Assembly: GCA_047518265.1 (NCBI GenBank)
Contig: JAKZRG010000028.1
Location: 13,912-77,911 of the forward strand
DNA from: Oceanospirillum sp047518265
GTDB lineage: Bacteria > Pseudomonadota > Gammaproteobacteria > Pseudomonadales > Halomonadaceae
Reading direction: 5' to 3'
Length of the DNA: 64,000 nucleotides
Shown: positions 34,936-43,874 of the stretch, one piece after another
Position numbering within the stretch: position 1 is the first letter of the stretch
How the letters are laid out: every line of letters begins with the position of its first letter
Made by a program: the position numbers and the translations under genes
The notes under the pieces: generated by a model
The model's database searches: none
What the model was told of the DNA's origin: nothing
Seen by the model: the letters and a program-made list of their open reading frames with translations, nothing else

Positions 34936-35658
34936 ATGCCCTTTTATAAAAAATACTGCTCAGTAATTCAGTATGATTTTAATAACCTATCATCTGAGGC
35001 TGATCTAATAGCAGAAGGCAATAGAGCTGATTATTACCCTCCTCTACGGACATGGTGGAAATCTGAGCCGAATCATTACACTAAAGTTGACCAGGTGCAT
35101 TATGCTAGCAAAAAAATAATGTCCCTGATTAAGTCTGTTGATTTATCTGATATTATTAAAGACTTTATGCCCAATAGCGAGGTATTACAGCTCTGGTCTG
35201 CGTCACTTTTCAACTTTAGCCCTGAGTCTGATGAATATTATGAAGGGCGTATTGGTCTTCATAGTGATATGTCATTTACAGATTTTATTAACGGCGATTA
35301 CTTAATAGCAATATTTCCTATTATAAATACAGTTGATCATAGTATTATAATTTCCTCAGATACACTCTCTAGCAACAAAATCCTTAATCCTATTGATACG
35401 AATATTGATGATGCTCTTACTTTTCTGGCAGAGGAACAGAATATGGCGTTTCAGCGCATAGAGCTTTCTCCCGGAGATATACTAGTTTGCACATCCTCTT
35501 GTGTAAGAGGTATGCTCAACTCATCAGAAAAAAAATCTTACGTTGTTGCTTATCTGAGGTCAGAAGAGAATTATCTGATCGAAAAGAAAAATCACTATGG
35601 TATGTGTGATCGGTTAAGTGATCTTATAGTAAGTCCAGTTCTTTATTTTAATCGTTAA
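34936..35658 (+). CDS. degenerate phytanoyl-CoA-dioxygenase-like protein
   Basis: A 240-residue relative of the PhyH family. The first iron-binding pair survives (GLHSDMSF), but the distal histidine position reads CTSSCVRGMLNSS instead of an HG motif, and the arginine that binds 2-oxoglutarate is replaced in NSSEKKSYVVAYL. It is therefore unlikely to be an active iron/2-oxoglutarate oxygenase; a chaperone, binding or altered catalytic role is possible. The start at 34,936 is preferred over a TTG at 34,894, which would put coding sequence through the terminator. An AGG lies six bases upstream. It is a paralogue, though diverged, of the gene at 24,561. Confidence 0.7.
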   Translation: MPFYKKYCSVIQYDFNNLSSEADLIAEGNRADYYPPLRTWWKSEPNHYTKVDQVHYASKKIMSLIKSVDLSDIIKDFMPNSEVLQLWSASLFNFSPESDEYYEGRIGLHSDMSFTDFINGDYLIAIFPIINTVDHSIIISSDTLSSNKILNPIDTNIDDALTFLAEEQNMAFQRIELSPGDILVCTSSCVRGMLNSSEKKSYVVAYLRSEENYLIEKKNHYGMCDRLSDLIVSPVLYFNR

Positions 35659-35677
35659 CATTCTGTTTATTAATCAT

Positions 35678-37501
35678 ATGTGTGGCATTTTATTTTATTC
35701 ATCCTTAGAAACGCCCTATAATCAGGAAGCTTTTTTTCAGTCTCTATCTGAAATTCAACACCGAGGATCTGATGGTTCGGGTTACTGGTTTTCAGATCAA
35801 TCTTTTACGGCTATAGGCCACAACCGATTGGCTATTAATGGTGGTGCCGATGCCAATCAACCTATGTTGTCTGCTGATGGGCGTTTGGTGATTGCGGTTA
35901 ACGGTGAGTTGTATAATTCAAGGTTGGGATTAGAGTCTTTAGGGGCTTGTTTTAAGACTCAATCCGACAGTGAATTTCTCCTGCATCAATTCCAGCATAA
36001 GGGATGTGCTGGTTTTGATGAGCTGGACGGTGAGTTTGCTTTTGCTATTTGGGATGAGAGTAATAAAACAGCCTATCTTGGACGTGATCGCCATGGTATT
36101 AAGCCGCTTTTTTATTGTAAATATCAGGGTGGGATTATTGCCGCATCTGAGGTTAAAGCACTATTGGCTTATGGCGTGCCCGCCAAGTGGAATAAACGTT
36201 ATTTAGCGGGTAGTGAGTACTTTATTCAAAACGCTAGAGAAACCTTTGTAGAGGGTGTTTATGCTGTGCCTCCTGGGAGTTTCTTAAAAATAACATCGAT
36301 GGGGGTTGATACGGTTTCGTATGTCCAGCAATCCCCTTTTGATCCTTCTGCTTTTACTCCTTCAACACTTTCTTTTGACCATGCTTGCGAACAGTTTGAA
36401 TCTTTGTTGTTGCAAGCGATTGAAAAGAGACTAATTAGCGGTGGCAGTAACCAGGCTTATCTAAGCAGTGGGATCGATTCTTCTATTATTACGGCGATTA
36501 CCGCAGGTCTATCCGATTCTGTTAATGCTTATAGTATCGGTTTTGATGATAACTCTTTTGATGAGAGTAAGCAGGCTCAAGCTTTTGCAGCAGAGCTTGG
36601 TGTTGCCCATGAGATTGTTCAGGTGTCGGATCATATTTTGGCGGATCACTTTCAAAGTGCAGTACTGCATTGCGAGATGCCCGTACCCAATATTAATGTG
36701 GCGGCAAAATATTATCTAAGCAGTGTACTTTCGGATGCGGGCCATAAAACCGTTTTGACAGGGGAAGGAGCAGACGAGTCTTTATTAGGTTATGGTTTTT
36801 TCCGTCAAGATCTTACAGAACCTTATTCAGATATAGGGTTATTTCCTGAGCCTTGGAAAAAACACTTACAGAATGTGAAACAATCCCTTGGTTTTTTACC
36901 TGCCCAAGCGGTGCACTCAACGCCTATTGGATTAATGTTATCTCAGTTAAGACAGGCTGAGTACGCTTTAGAGCCGTCACTATCAACATTTGAAATGCAG
37001 GCTCCTTCTTCAATAGATGGGATTGAAGGCTCCCAAAAGTTACATTATCAGTCTGTTTTTCAAAGTTATAATTTGGGGGCTTTGGCAGATAGAACTGAAA
37101 TGGCACATGGAATCGAAGGACGACCTCCTTTTCTTGATAATGCGCTGGTGGCTTTTGTACATAGTCTACCAACGGAGTATAAGTTTGACGGTGCTATTGA
37201 TAAGAAAATCCTGCGTCATATGGCTGGAAAATATATGCCATCCAGTTACGCTAAAATTGAGAAAAAACCTTTTATTAGTGCTCCTTCGAGTTTAAGAAAA
37301 ACGGGGCCGCTGGCCGATCTTTTTCAGGATCTATTTATGGGATTGGAGCATCTTCCTTACTTTTATAATAAAGAAAAGGTGAGAGGCTTGTATCTGGATG
37401 CATTGAATCTTGATCCTTCCAAACAGGCCTCTTTAGATCCCATTTTTATGCATCTGGCAAGTTTGATGGTTTTGCAAAAAGAGTTTGGCTTGACGGAGTG
37501 A
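35678..37501 (+). CDS. asparagine synthetase B-like, glutamine-hydrolysing
   Basis: A 607-residue AsnB-family enzyme. It begins MCGILFYSS, so the glutaminase nucleophile Cys2 is in place, with HNRLAINGG and VNGELYN for glutamine binding. The ATP-pyrophosphatase domain (about 235-600) carries SSGIDSS in place of the common SGGLDSS, and GEGADESLLGYG. It should move ammonia from glutamine to an acyl-adenylated acid. Asn-synthetase-like proteins in RiPP loci often make amide or macrolactam bonds (lasso cyclases), so a tail amidation is plausible; a housekeeping AsnB cannot be excluded. It follows the preceding gene by 19 bp with no clear ribosome-binding site. Confidence 0.85.
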   Translation: MCGILFYSSLETPYNQEAFFQSLSEIQHRGSDGSGYWFSDQSFTAIGHNRLAINGGADANQPMLSADGRLVIAVNGELYNSRLGLESLGACFKTQSDSEFLLHQFQHKGCAGFDELDGEFAFAIWDESNKTAYLGRDRHGIKPLFYCKYQGGIIAASEVKALLAYGVPAKWNKRYLAGSEYFIQNARETFVEGVYAVPPGSFLKITSMGVDTVSYVQQSPFDPSAFTPSTLSFDHACEQFESLLLQAIEKRLISGGSNQAYLSSGIDSSIITAITAGLSDSVNAYSIGFDDNSFDESKQAQAFAAELGVAHEIVQVSDHILADHFQSAVLHCEMPVPNINVAAKYYLSSVLSDAGHKTVLTGEGADESLLGYGFFRQDLTEPYSDIGLFPEPWKKHLQNVKQSLGFLPAQAVHSTPIGLMLSQLRQAEYALEPSLSTFEMQAPSSIDGIEGSQKLHYQSVFQSYNLGALADRTEMAHGIEGRPPFLDNALVAFVHSLPTEYKFDGAIDKKILRHMAGKYMPSSYAKIEKKPFISAPSSLRKTGPLADLFQDLFMGLEHLPYFYNKEKVRGLYLDALNLDPSKQASLDPIFMHLASLMVLQKEFGLTE

Positions 37502-37860
37502 TTCAATGAATTTTGAATACTTTGATTCAAGAAACCACATTTGGCTACCTTTTTAAACTAGACCCTGTACTGGGTTTCGTGGAGCAAAATCGGCACTCCA
37601 CTTAACCCCCTCTAGATCAAGATATAAGCGATTAATTTATTTATCTCTAGCAATTAAATTGTAATAGTTGTAATGGCCCGTAATATTTTTCCTTGCCCGT
37701 TCGCGCTAAACTTCTGGTGTGATTTGATTCACTCCTTCCAACCTTACATTGTGCGATGGCTTGCATAAGGTCGGTGGTGATTATTTTCTAACTTCGTTGA
37801 TGAGAAAGGGAATCCCGATCTGGGCGTTTTTACGCTCCGGGTTTAGAGTATAGGCTCCAT
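37502..37860 (+). other. intergenic region with hairpins
   Basis: No gene is visible. It carries ACCC-TGTACT-GGGT and GTGGAG…CTCCAC small stems near 37,562-37,602. A longer stem, CCCG-ATCT-GGGCG-TTTTTA-CGCTC-CGGG, lies at 37,816-37,843, shortly before the diguanylate cyclase start. It may be leader RNA structure or a terminator without a U-tract. No known riboswitch consensus was recognised. Confidence 0.4.
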
Positions 37861-38790
37861 ATGAAGAGAGATAAGGCGATGCAGGGCACTTGGATATCCG
37901 ATCATCAGTTTGACTACAAGAGGACACCCTCTTTGTATGTGAAACCCAAAGTACGTGAAAAATCGGATACTAAAATGAGCCTTGATTTGATAAGCCGTTT
38001 ACAACAAAGCATGGAACCAGAGACGCTATTGGCTATTTTCCGTGAGGAAGTCAGTAAGTTCTTGCCTGTATGCGGTTTAACGTTTCGCTGTGATAAAGAG
38101 GTGTTTACGGTTGCGATGTCTGGTACCTCTCAATGTAGTTTAGAGGTGGGTTTGAGGGTTAAGGGCGATACCATTGGTCGTATTGAGTATGACTTTACGC
38201 AGACTTTGATTCTTGAGCAGAAACATCAGTTAAGCCAGTTAACTCAATTGCTGTCATATCCGTTGCGTAACGCTTTGGAATTTCGGCAAATGAAGCATTT
38301 GGCTTTAAACGATAGTTTAACCGGCTTAGCAAATCGTAATCAGTTTAATCTCTCTTTTAAGGATTCTGTAACCGAAAGCCAAAAGAAACAAGTCAGCTTT
38401 TCATTGCTTGTGCTTGATTTGGATGGTTTTAAGCGAATAAATGATGAATTTGGTCATCAAACAGGTGATTTGGTACTCACGACGTTTGCACAAATCCTGG
38501 TGGATTGTTGTCGTGATGGGGACCAAGTTTTCCGTTTTGGTGGTGATGAATTCACTGTTTTATTGAACAATGCGGATAAAAAATCGGCACGGTATCTTTC
38601 AGATCGGATCTATGATGCGGTGTTGAGTAATAATCTGCTGGTGCAATTTAAGGTGTCGTGCAGTATTGGAACGGCACGTTATCAGCTAGGGGACAGCTTT
38701 AACAGTTTGTTTGAACGGGCAGATTTAGCACTGTACCGGGCAAAAAGTAATGGAAAAAACTGTTTAGAACTTTCTCCCTGTGCGGAATAA
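37861..38790 (+). CDS. soluble diguanylate cyclase (GGDEF)
   Basis: A 309-residue cytoplasmic protein. Residues 35-140 may be a small GAF-like sensor (it begins LISRLQQSMEPETLLAIFREEV). A GGDEF domain follows, with the active site GGDEF at residues 227-231 (VFRFGGDEF) and an RxxD inhibitory site (RDGD) five residues before, so it should be active and feedback-controlled. Its ATG at 37,861 has a GGCTCCAT stretch before it and no good ribosome-binding site. It stands between the TOMM cluster and the FHA regulator and is not obviously part of either. Confidence 0.9.
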   Translation: MKRDKAMQGTWISDHQFDYKRTPSLYVKPKVREKSDTKMSLDLISRLQQSMEPETLLAIFREEVSKFLPVCGLTFRCDKEVFTVAMSGTSQCSLEVGLRVKGDTIGRIEYDFTQTLILEQKHQLSQLTQLLSYPLRNALEFRQMKHLALNDSLTGLANRNQFNLSFKDSVTESQKKQVSFSLLVLDLDGFKRINDEFGHQTGDLVLTTFAQILVDCCRDGDQVFRFGGDEFTVLLNNADKKSARYLSDRIYDAVLSNNLLVQFKVSCSIGTARYQLGDSFNSLFERADLALYRAKSNGKNCLELSPCAE

Positions 38791-39056
38791 TCGCTAGAAA
38801 GTTGGTTTTTAATAGTTACTTATTATTAATAGAGCATTTACTATCAAGCCGTTAAATAATGATCTAACAACAAGAAGTTACAATGTATAGCTAAACAAAG
38901 GTTTCTAAATATTTTAACCTTTATTATAGCCTGTTTTATTAAGCAACTTGAGATTAAAGATTAAACCGGCGCTAACTATGTAATTGGGTGTAATGTCCAG
39001 TTTTAAATAAGTTGGCTAATATATAAACTTCGGAAAATTATTCAGACGGATCTATT

Positions 39057-40019
39057 ATGGCAAAGATTATTAATAATACGACTGATGAACAGGTGACGTT
39101 GCTGGTCTCGCATATATTTGGCCGCCATCGCTTGACATCACACACAGTGTTAACAAGTGCCGATGCATCACGTATGCATGCTACTGTTATTTGGGATGGT
39201 GAGGATTGGTTGTTACAAGACTCCAGTACCAATGGCACATTTGTTAATGGTAATCGAGTATTACCACACACTAAACATCGCATACATAAAGGCGATAGTA
39301 TTCATTTTGCCAGTCTGGATGGTGACACGTGGCAGGTGCAGGATGATTCTGCGCCTCATAGCTTACTCGTTCCTATATCAGAGGGATTAGAAACGGTTGT
39401 TTTGGAAGATATCGCTGTTTTACCGAATGAAGAAACACCTGAGGTCACTTTGTACATGTCTCCTAAGGGGCATTGGATTTGCGAAAGTGAAACGGGTATT
39501 TCGGTATTAAAAAGCGGTGATATTGTAGGTACCCGCGAGCTGAATTGGCGCTTTATTGAGGCTAAAGCCAGCGAAGAGACCCAACGTATTGAGTCTAAAG
39601 AGCTGCCTAGCTCACCTCAATTGGGTATCTATTTTGATGTTAGCCAAAACGAAGAGCATGTTTCTCTCAAGTTTAAAATGGGTGAACATGAATATGATTT
39701 AGGGCAACGTAATCATCATTACCTGCTGTTGTTACTCGCCCGTAAGCGTGCTGACGATAAAGCCGCTGGTTTAGGTGAGCTTGAGCAGGGCTGGATTGAT
39801 AAAGAAAGCCTGAGCAAGATGCTAGGCCAAAGCGAAAATCATATTAATATTCAGATTTATCGCTTTAGAAAGCAGCTGGTAGGTGTGCTGCCGAAGTCCT
39901 TTAGTCTGCCACAACCGATTGAACGGCGGACTCGCGAAATTCGCTTTGCTTATGACAATGTTGAGATTTTTGGTGGTTCAAAAGTCACGATTAACTCTTC
40001 TGAGCAAGCTGAGGTTTAA
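39057..40019 (+). CDS. FHA-domain protein with winged-helix DNA-binding domain
   Basis: A 320-residue protein. The FHA domain (about residues 15-95) has GRHRL, SRMHATV and SSTNGTFVNG, which make up the phosphothreonine-binding loops. Residues 215-305 look like an OmpR-type winged helix (HHYLLLLLARKR…SENHINIQIYRFRKQL…RTREIRFAYDN). FHA-wHTH proteins can be activated by a Ser/Thr kinase, and a Ser/Thr kinase is the first gene of the nearby peptide cluster. I infer that it could be its output and bind the 11-bp-spaced repeats upstream of that gene. That link is unproven. It is separated by a 267-bp gap from the GGDEF gene. Confidence 0.75.
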   Translation: MAKIINNTTDEQVTLLVSHIFGRHRLTSHTVLTSADASRMHATVIWDGEDWLLQDSSTNGTFVNGNRVLPHTKHRIHKGDSIHFASLDGDTWQVQDDSAPHSLLVPISEGLETVVLEDIAVLPNEETPEVTLYMSPKGHWICESETGISVLKSGDIVGTRELNWRFIEAKASEETQRIESKELPSSPQLGIYFDVSQNEEHVSLKFKMGEHEYDLGQRNHHYLLLLLARKRADDKAAGLGELEQGWIDKESLSKMLGQSENHINIQIYRFRKQLVGVLPKSFSLPQPIERRTREIRFAYDNVEIFGGSKVTINSSEQAEV

Positions 40020-40050
40020 TCTTCAGGGCGATAGCGTAAAGAGCGAATCA

Positions 40051-40087
40051 AGGGAACCTCTGAAAAATCATTTTTCAGAGGTTCCCT
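40051..40087. terminator. perfect 17-bp-stem hairpin between convergent genes
   Basis: AGGGAACCTCTGAAAAA pairs with its full reverse complement across a 3-nt loop (TCA), with no mismatch. It lies 32 bp past the FHA-gene stop, on the boundary with the LysR gene that ends at 40,174. The internal A-run/T-run gives a bidirectional terminator-like shape. The GGGAACCTCTGAAAAA sequence also looks like an insertion-sequence end, but a mobile origin is not demonstrable. Confidence 0.7.
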
Positions 40088-40173
40088 AGCGGTAAATCTG
40101 CAACATCCTTCTCCATAACGGTTGAGACTGTAGATAAAATTGTGTAACTGTGTCATCCCATGGCTCACCCTCC

Positions 40174-41073
40174 TCACAAATCTTGCACAAAACCTAACGC
40201 GGCTTGCACCACTTTTCTTCTGGTAGATGCAGGGAGAGTTACTAACACATCTTCAGAGGTATCTCTTAGTTCATCGATGGGGATGCTGACAATTCGGTTG
40301 TAACCTGCGGCTTCATCATCCAAACAAAAACCGATCCCCAATCCCATACCCACGGCGTTAATAATGGCCTCCCGAGAGGATAGTACAGCGCTGGGCTCTG
40401 CCTTAAAGCCTGTACTGGACGATAATGCTTCAAGCTCGATTTTTTCTAAGGCAGAGGAAAGGAGTTTTTGAGTATTAGAGCCTTGCTCTCGAAAGAGCAG
40501 TGGGCCTGAGAGCAGCTTTTTCAAAGACAGGCTCTTGTGATTCGCCAAAGAGTGCCCCTGAGGCAAAATAGCGGAGACGCCCTGCTTCCTAATGGGTTGG
40601 ATTATCACATGATCTCTAGCCTGTTCAGGAATACCGGATTGCGCAATCAAGGCGATATCGACCTCTCGGCGCATCAGAGCATGCCAGCACTCTAGGTTAT
40701 TCCCCAAACGCACATTTAATACGATGCCGGGATATTTATTGCGATAGAGGGCCAGTAACTTTAAAGGCAATACTGGCCCGTCTGACGCCACCTTCAGTGA
40801 GCCGGCTTCCAAGTTTTCCCCTTGTTGCAAAAAGTTAATCACAGAACTTTCTGCATCAAACATATCACTGACAAGAAGCTGTAAGGCTCTGCCCTCTTCA
40901 GTCAGCTCTATTTTGGGGCCATGACGCATAAACAAAGACACGCCGTGTTTCTTCTCCAGCTTTTTTAAGGCGATGGATACGGCGGGTTGTGTCAAACACA
41001 AGTGATCTGCGGCCTTGCTAATAGAACCTGTCATGCAGATCGCATGAAAGGCTTTTAGAGATTTGTAATCCAT
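40174..41073 (-). CDS. LysR-family regulator, phosphonate locus
   Basis: A 299-residue regulator with HTH SISKAADHLCLTQPAVSIALKKLE. It is related in sequence to the LysR gene at 55,999-56,874 (both read ...KAFHAI...TQP.VS...LE..GV.LF.R..). It is divergent from the hydroxyacid dehydrogenase gene at 41,237, and the shared 163-bp spacer is AT-rich, so it most likely controls the 41,237-44,636 run. LysR-type activators are known for phosphonate genes (PhnR of Pseudomonas fluorescens). The effector is unknown; a phosphonate intermediate is a guess. Confidence 0.88.
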   Translation of the reverse strand: MDYKSLKAFHAICMTGSISKAADHLCLTQPAVSIALKKLEKKHGVSLFMRHGPKIELTEEGRALQLLVSDMFDAESSVINFLQQGENLEAGSLKVASDGPVLPLKLLALYRNKYPGIVLNVRLGNNLECWHALMRREVDIALIAQSGIPEQARDHVIIQPIRKQGVSAILPQGHSLANHKSLSLKKLLSGPLLFREQGSNTQKLLSSALEKIELEALSSSTGFKAEPSAVLSSREAIINAVGMGLGIGFCLDDEAAGYNRIVSIPIDELRDTSEDVLVTLPASTRRKVVQAALGFVQDL

Positions 41074-41236
41074 AGCTAATATAAATTTACCAACGAAAAT
41101 TATGGCTGATTATTAATTATATTACTGCTAGCTCTCTTCTTATACTAGCCACTAAACAAAACAAACGATCCCTGACAAAAGCCCAAAAACTCCGGCTGTC
41201 CGTGATGCTTAAGAGGCAAAGGAAAAGGCAAAGATA

Positions 41237-42262
41237 ATGGCGAGTACTATCAAGATTGTAAGAACAGATCGGGAACTAGAATGCCCACATATCGATAAGG
41301 TATTGCGTGAAACCGGGGCTGAACTGGTACTGCTACCGGATGATGTGACTGAGGCGCAACTGATTGAGGCCGTTCGGGAAGCTGATCTTTTATTGATGTG
41401 TTATACCCCAATTACCGCCTCTGTTATCAATGAAGCCACCAAACTTAGAGCCATTATCAAATATGGGGTTGGTATTGATGCCATCGATATTCCTGCAGCT
41501 AAAGCCCGTAAAATTCCCATTGCCAATATCCCGGAATACGCTGAAGAGACCGTTGCCGAAGGGGCTTTTGCTGTGATGATGGCACTGGCTAAAAAACTGC
41601 TACCTATCCACAACACCGTGCAATCCGAAGGCTGGGCTTGGCCGACTGCTCAGTGGATGGGCAATGATATTGCCGGTAAAAATCTGGGTATTATTGGTGT
41701 GGGGCGCATCGGTCGCAGTATGGCGCGTATGGCCGGTGCCGGTTTCCGAGCCAATGTTCTGGGTTATGACCCCCATGTGAGCGAAGCCAGTATGCAAGCG
41801 GCGGGCATTCAGAAAGAGGATGACCTGCACCAAATGCTTCGCCAGTGTGATTTTGTCTCTGTGCATTGTGTTTTAAATGACGAAACTCACCAACTGATGG
41901 GGGAAGCTGAATTTAGCGCCATGAAATCCAGTGCTTTTCTAATTAATCCCGCCCGTGGAGCCGTGATCGACGAGCAAGCCCTGTTACACGCCTTAAAAAC
42001 ACAGCAAATAGCCGGTGCCGGGTTGGATGTTTTTAATCAAGAACCTCTGTCTAAAACCCATCATCCGCTGCAAGCACTCTACGATATGGACAATGTGATC
42101 TTAACGCCTCACTTAACCTTTTATACCCAAGAGTCGATGCATCGCCTGGAAGAGGAAACTCTGGAGCGCTGCTTTGAGGCGCTTGAGGGAAAACCTCTCT
42201 ACGTGAAATCCCAAGATCCCCGCCTGATATCTCAGGAGCACGGCGTCATATTTCCAGCATAA
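41237..42262 (+). CDS. D-2-hydroxyacid dehydrogenase
   Basis: A 341-residue NAD-dependent dehydrogenase of the D-2-hydroxyacid family. The Rossmann motif is GVGRIG (about residues 154-159), and the catalytic Arg sits in NPARGAVID. The Glu lies in FNQEPLS and the His in LTPHLTFYT. It shares the family with SerA and PdxB. Its location, leading a run with a PLP-dependent lyase and a PdxJ paralogue, is unusual and resembles part of the vitamin B6 route; it could instead reduce a phosphonate ketoacid. The start has an AAAGGCAAAG ribosome-binding site 7 bases upstream. Confidence 0.85.
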   Translation: MASTIKIVRTDRELECPHIDKVLRETGAELVLLPDDVTEAQLIEAVREADLLLMCYTPITASVINEATKLRAIIKYGVGIDAIDIPAAKARKIPIANIPEYAEETVAEGAFAVMMALAKKLLPIHNTVQSEGWAWPTAQWMGNDIAGKNLGIIGVGRIGRSMARMAGAGFRANVLGYDPHVSEASMQAAGIQKEDDLHQMLRQCDFVSVHCVLNDETHQLMGEAEFSAMKSSAFLINPARGAVIDEQALLHALKTQQIAGAGLDVFNQEPLSKTHHPLQALYDMDNVILTPHLTFYTQESMHRLEEETLERCFEALEGKPLYVKSQDPRLISQEHGVIFPA

Positions 42263-42388
42263 CTATTTTCATCATCGATGATAGGTAAAACGACACGTTA
42301 ACGGCTCCGTATCTTTCATAAACGTCTTTTATAAACATTTTTTATAAACAGGGCGACAGATAGGGTTAAGGATAAAAGGATCGGTAAT

Positions 42389-43792
42389 ATGAACAAAGCA
42401 ACAAACAAAACAACCCGTCAAACAAGCTATGCCACGGTTCCAGCCGGTGCTGAAGGTGATGTTAATCACTCGCCACTGCGAAAATCTTGGCAAGACAAAC
42501 ATCTGGATAACTCGTCTCGGGATTTACTCAATCGAGACTCAGATGCCTTTCTACACCAGTCCGTTTCTACTCCTTGTCTGATGGGAGTAAAAAAGGTGGA
42601 AGGCATTTGGATTGAGGACGTCGCCGGAAAGCGTTATATGGATTTCCACGGCAATAATGTTCACCATATTGGCTATGGTCACCCCCGTTTAATCGAAGCC
42701 ATTACGCAACAGATGCATGATCTGCCTTTTGCCCCCCGACGTTACACCTGTGACGTGGCAGTGGAACTGGCAGAGAAGCTGGCTGCTATTACCCCCGGTG
42801 ATCTGAGTAAAGTCCTGTTTGCGACAGGGGGATCTGATGCGGTTGAGATCGCCATGAAAATCGCCCGTATAGCCACCGGCCGCTTTAAAACCATCTCCTT
42901 TTGGGATTCTTTTCATGGGGCGGGGTTTGGTGCCAGCAGTATTGGTGGTGAGCAGATGTTCCGCTCCCCCATCGGCCCGCCATTAGCCGGAGCCCTGCAT
43001 GTGCCACCTTTTGGTGATTATCGCAATGCTTGGGGAGTATCTGAAGGCAGTGGTGATCTTTGCGCTAATCAGATCCGTTATATCCTGGAAAAAGAAGGGG
43101 ACGTTGGTGCCGTCATCGCGGAACCTACTCGTGCGGTGCCCTATATTGCCCCTCCCGGTTTCTGGCAAAAAGTACGTGATGCCTGCCATGAATTTGGTGC
43201 CTTACTGATTTTTGATGAGATCCCCACGGGTTTGGGTAAAACCGGCAGGATGTTCTCTTGCGAACACGATAATGTCGTACCCGATATTCTGGTATTAGGT
43301 AAAGCCTTAGGTGGCGGTGTATTGCCCATCTCATCTGTGATCTGCAAGCCTGAGTTAGATGTTACCGGTCACTTTGCTATCGGCCACTACACCCATGAAA
43401 AGAACCCAGTCACAGCCCGTGCCGCACTGACGACTATCGAGATTATCGAACAGGAAGGTTTGGTTGAAAATGCAGCGCATATCGGCGAACAAGCTCTATC
43501 ACTGCTGCGTAATATGCAGGAGCACCATCCTTTAATTGGGGATATTCGTGGTCGAGGTCTTTTATTTGGTATTGAGTTAGTTATGGATCCTAATAGCCGA
43601 GAACCTGCCAATGAGGCCGCAGATAGAGTACTCTACAAGGCTCTGGATCGGGGGTTAAGTTTTAAAACCACCATGGGCAATGTACTGACCTTTACACCAC
43701 CATTAATCACCACGGAAGCACAGATGCAACAAGCCATGTCGATTATCGATGAGTGTTTGTACGAAGTGGAGCGCGAATTGGGCTTTAGTTAG
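42389..43792 (+). CDS. pbfA: class III PLP-dependent lyase/aminotransferase, PbfA-like
   Basis: A 467-residue class III aminotransferase-fold enzyme. The PLP-binding lysine is Lys305 (LVLGKALGGGV), and the PLP phosphate-binding ATGGSDAVEIA is present. In aminophosphonate loci, PbfA, of this fold, acts as an (R)-1-hydroxy-2-aminoethylphosphonate ammonia-lyase feeding phosphonoacetaldehyde to PhnX or PhnY/PhnA. The window has PhnW, PhnY and PhnA, which makes that assignment attractive. Other PLP enzymes of the same fold (for example taurine or ethanolamine-phosphate phospho-lyase) are possible. It is the second gene of the run started by the hydroxyacid dehydrogenase; the gap is 127 bp. Confidence 0.65.
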   Translation: MNKATNKTTRQTSYATVPAGAEGDVNHSPLRKSWQDKHLDNSSRDLLNRDSDAFLHQSVSTPCLMGVKKVEGIWIEDVAGKRYMDFHGNNVHHIGYGHPRLIEAITQQMHDLPFAPRRYTCDVAVELAEKLAAITPGDLSKVLFATGGSDAVEIAMKIARIATGRFKTISFWDSFHGAGFGASSIGGEQMFRSPIGPPLAGALHVPPFGDYRNAWGVSEGSGDLCANQIRYILEKEGDVGAVIAEPTRAVPYIAPPGFWQKVRDACHEFGALLIFDEIPTGLGKTGRMFSCEHDNVVPDILVLGKALGGGVLPISSVICKPELDVTGHFAIGHYTHEKNPVTARAALTTIEIIEQEGLVENAAHIGEQALSLLRNMQEHHPLIGDIRGRGLLFGIELVMDPNSREPANEAADRVLYKALDRGLSFKTTMGNVLTFTPPLITTEAQMQQAMSIIDECLYEVERELGFS

Positions 43793-43874
43793 AAAGCCTC
43801 TGTCATTGATAGATATAACGTGGATAGATGCATTGTTAATCAATGCATCCTAGACAAAATAGGCGAAAAGAGCG

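Noticed and set aside
37562..37844. Cyclic di-GMP riboswitch upstream of the diguanylate cyclase
   Set aside because: Hairpins are present, but the conserved GEMM core was not recognised.
40051..40087. Insertion-sequence end
   Set aside because: The motif resembles an IS end, but no transposase, partner end or target duplication was found.
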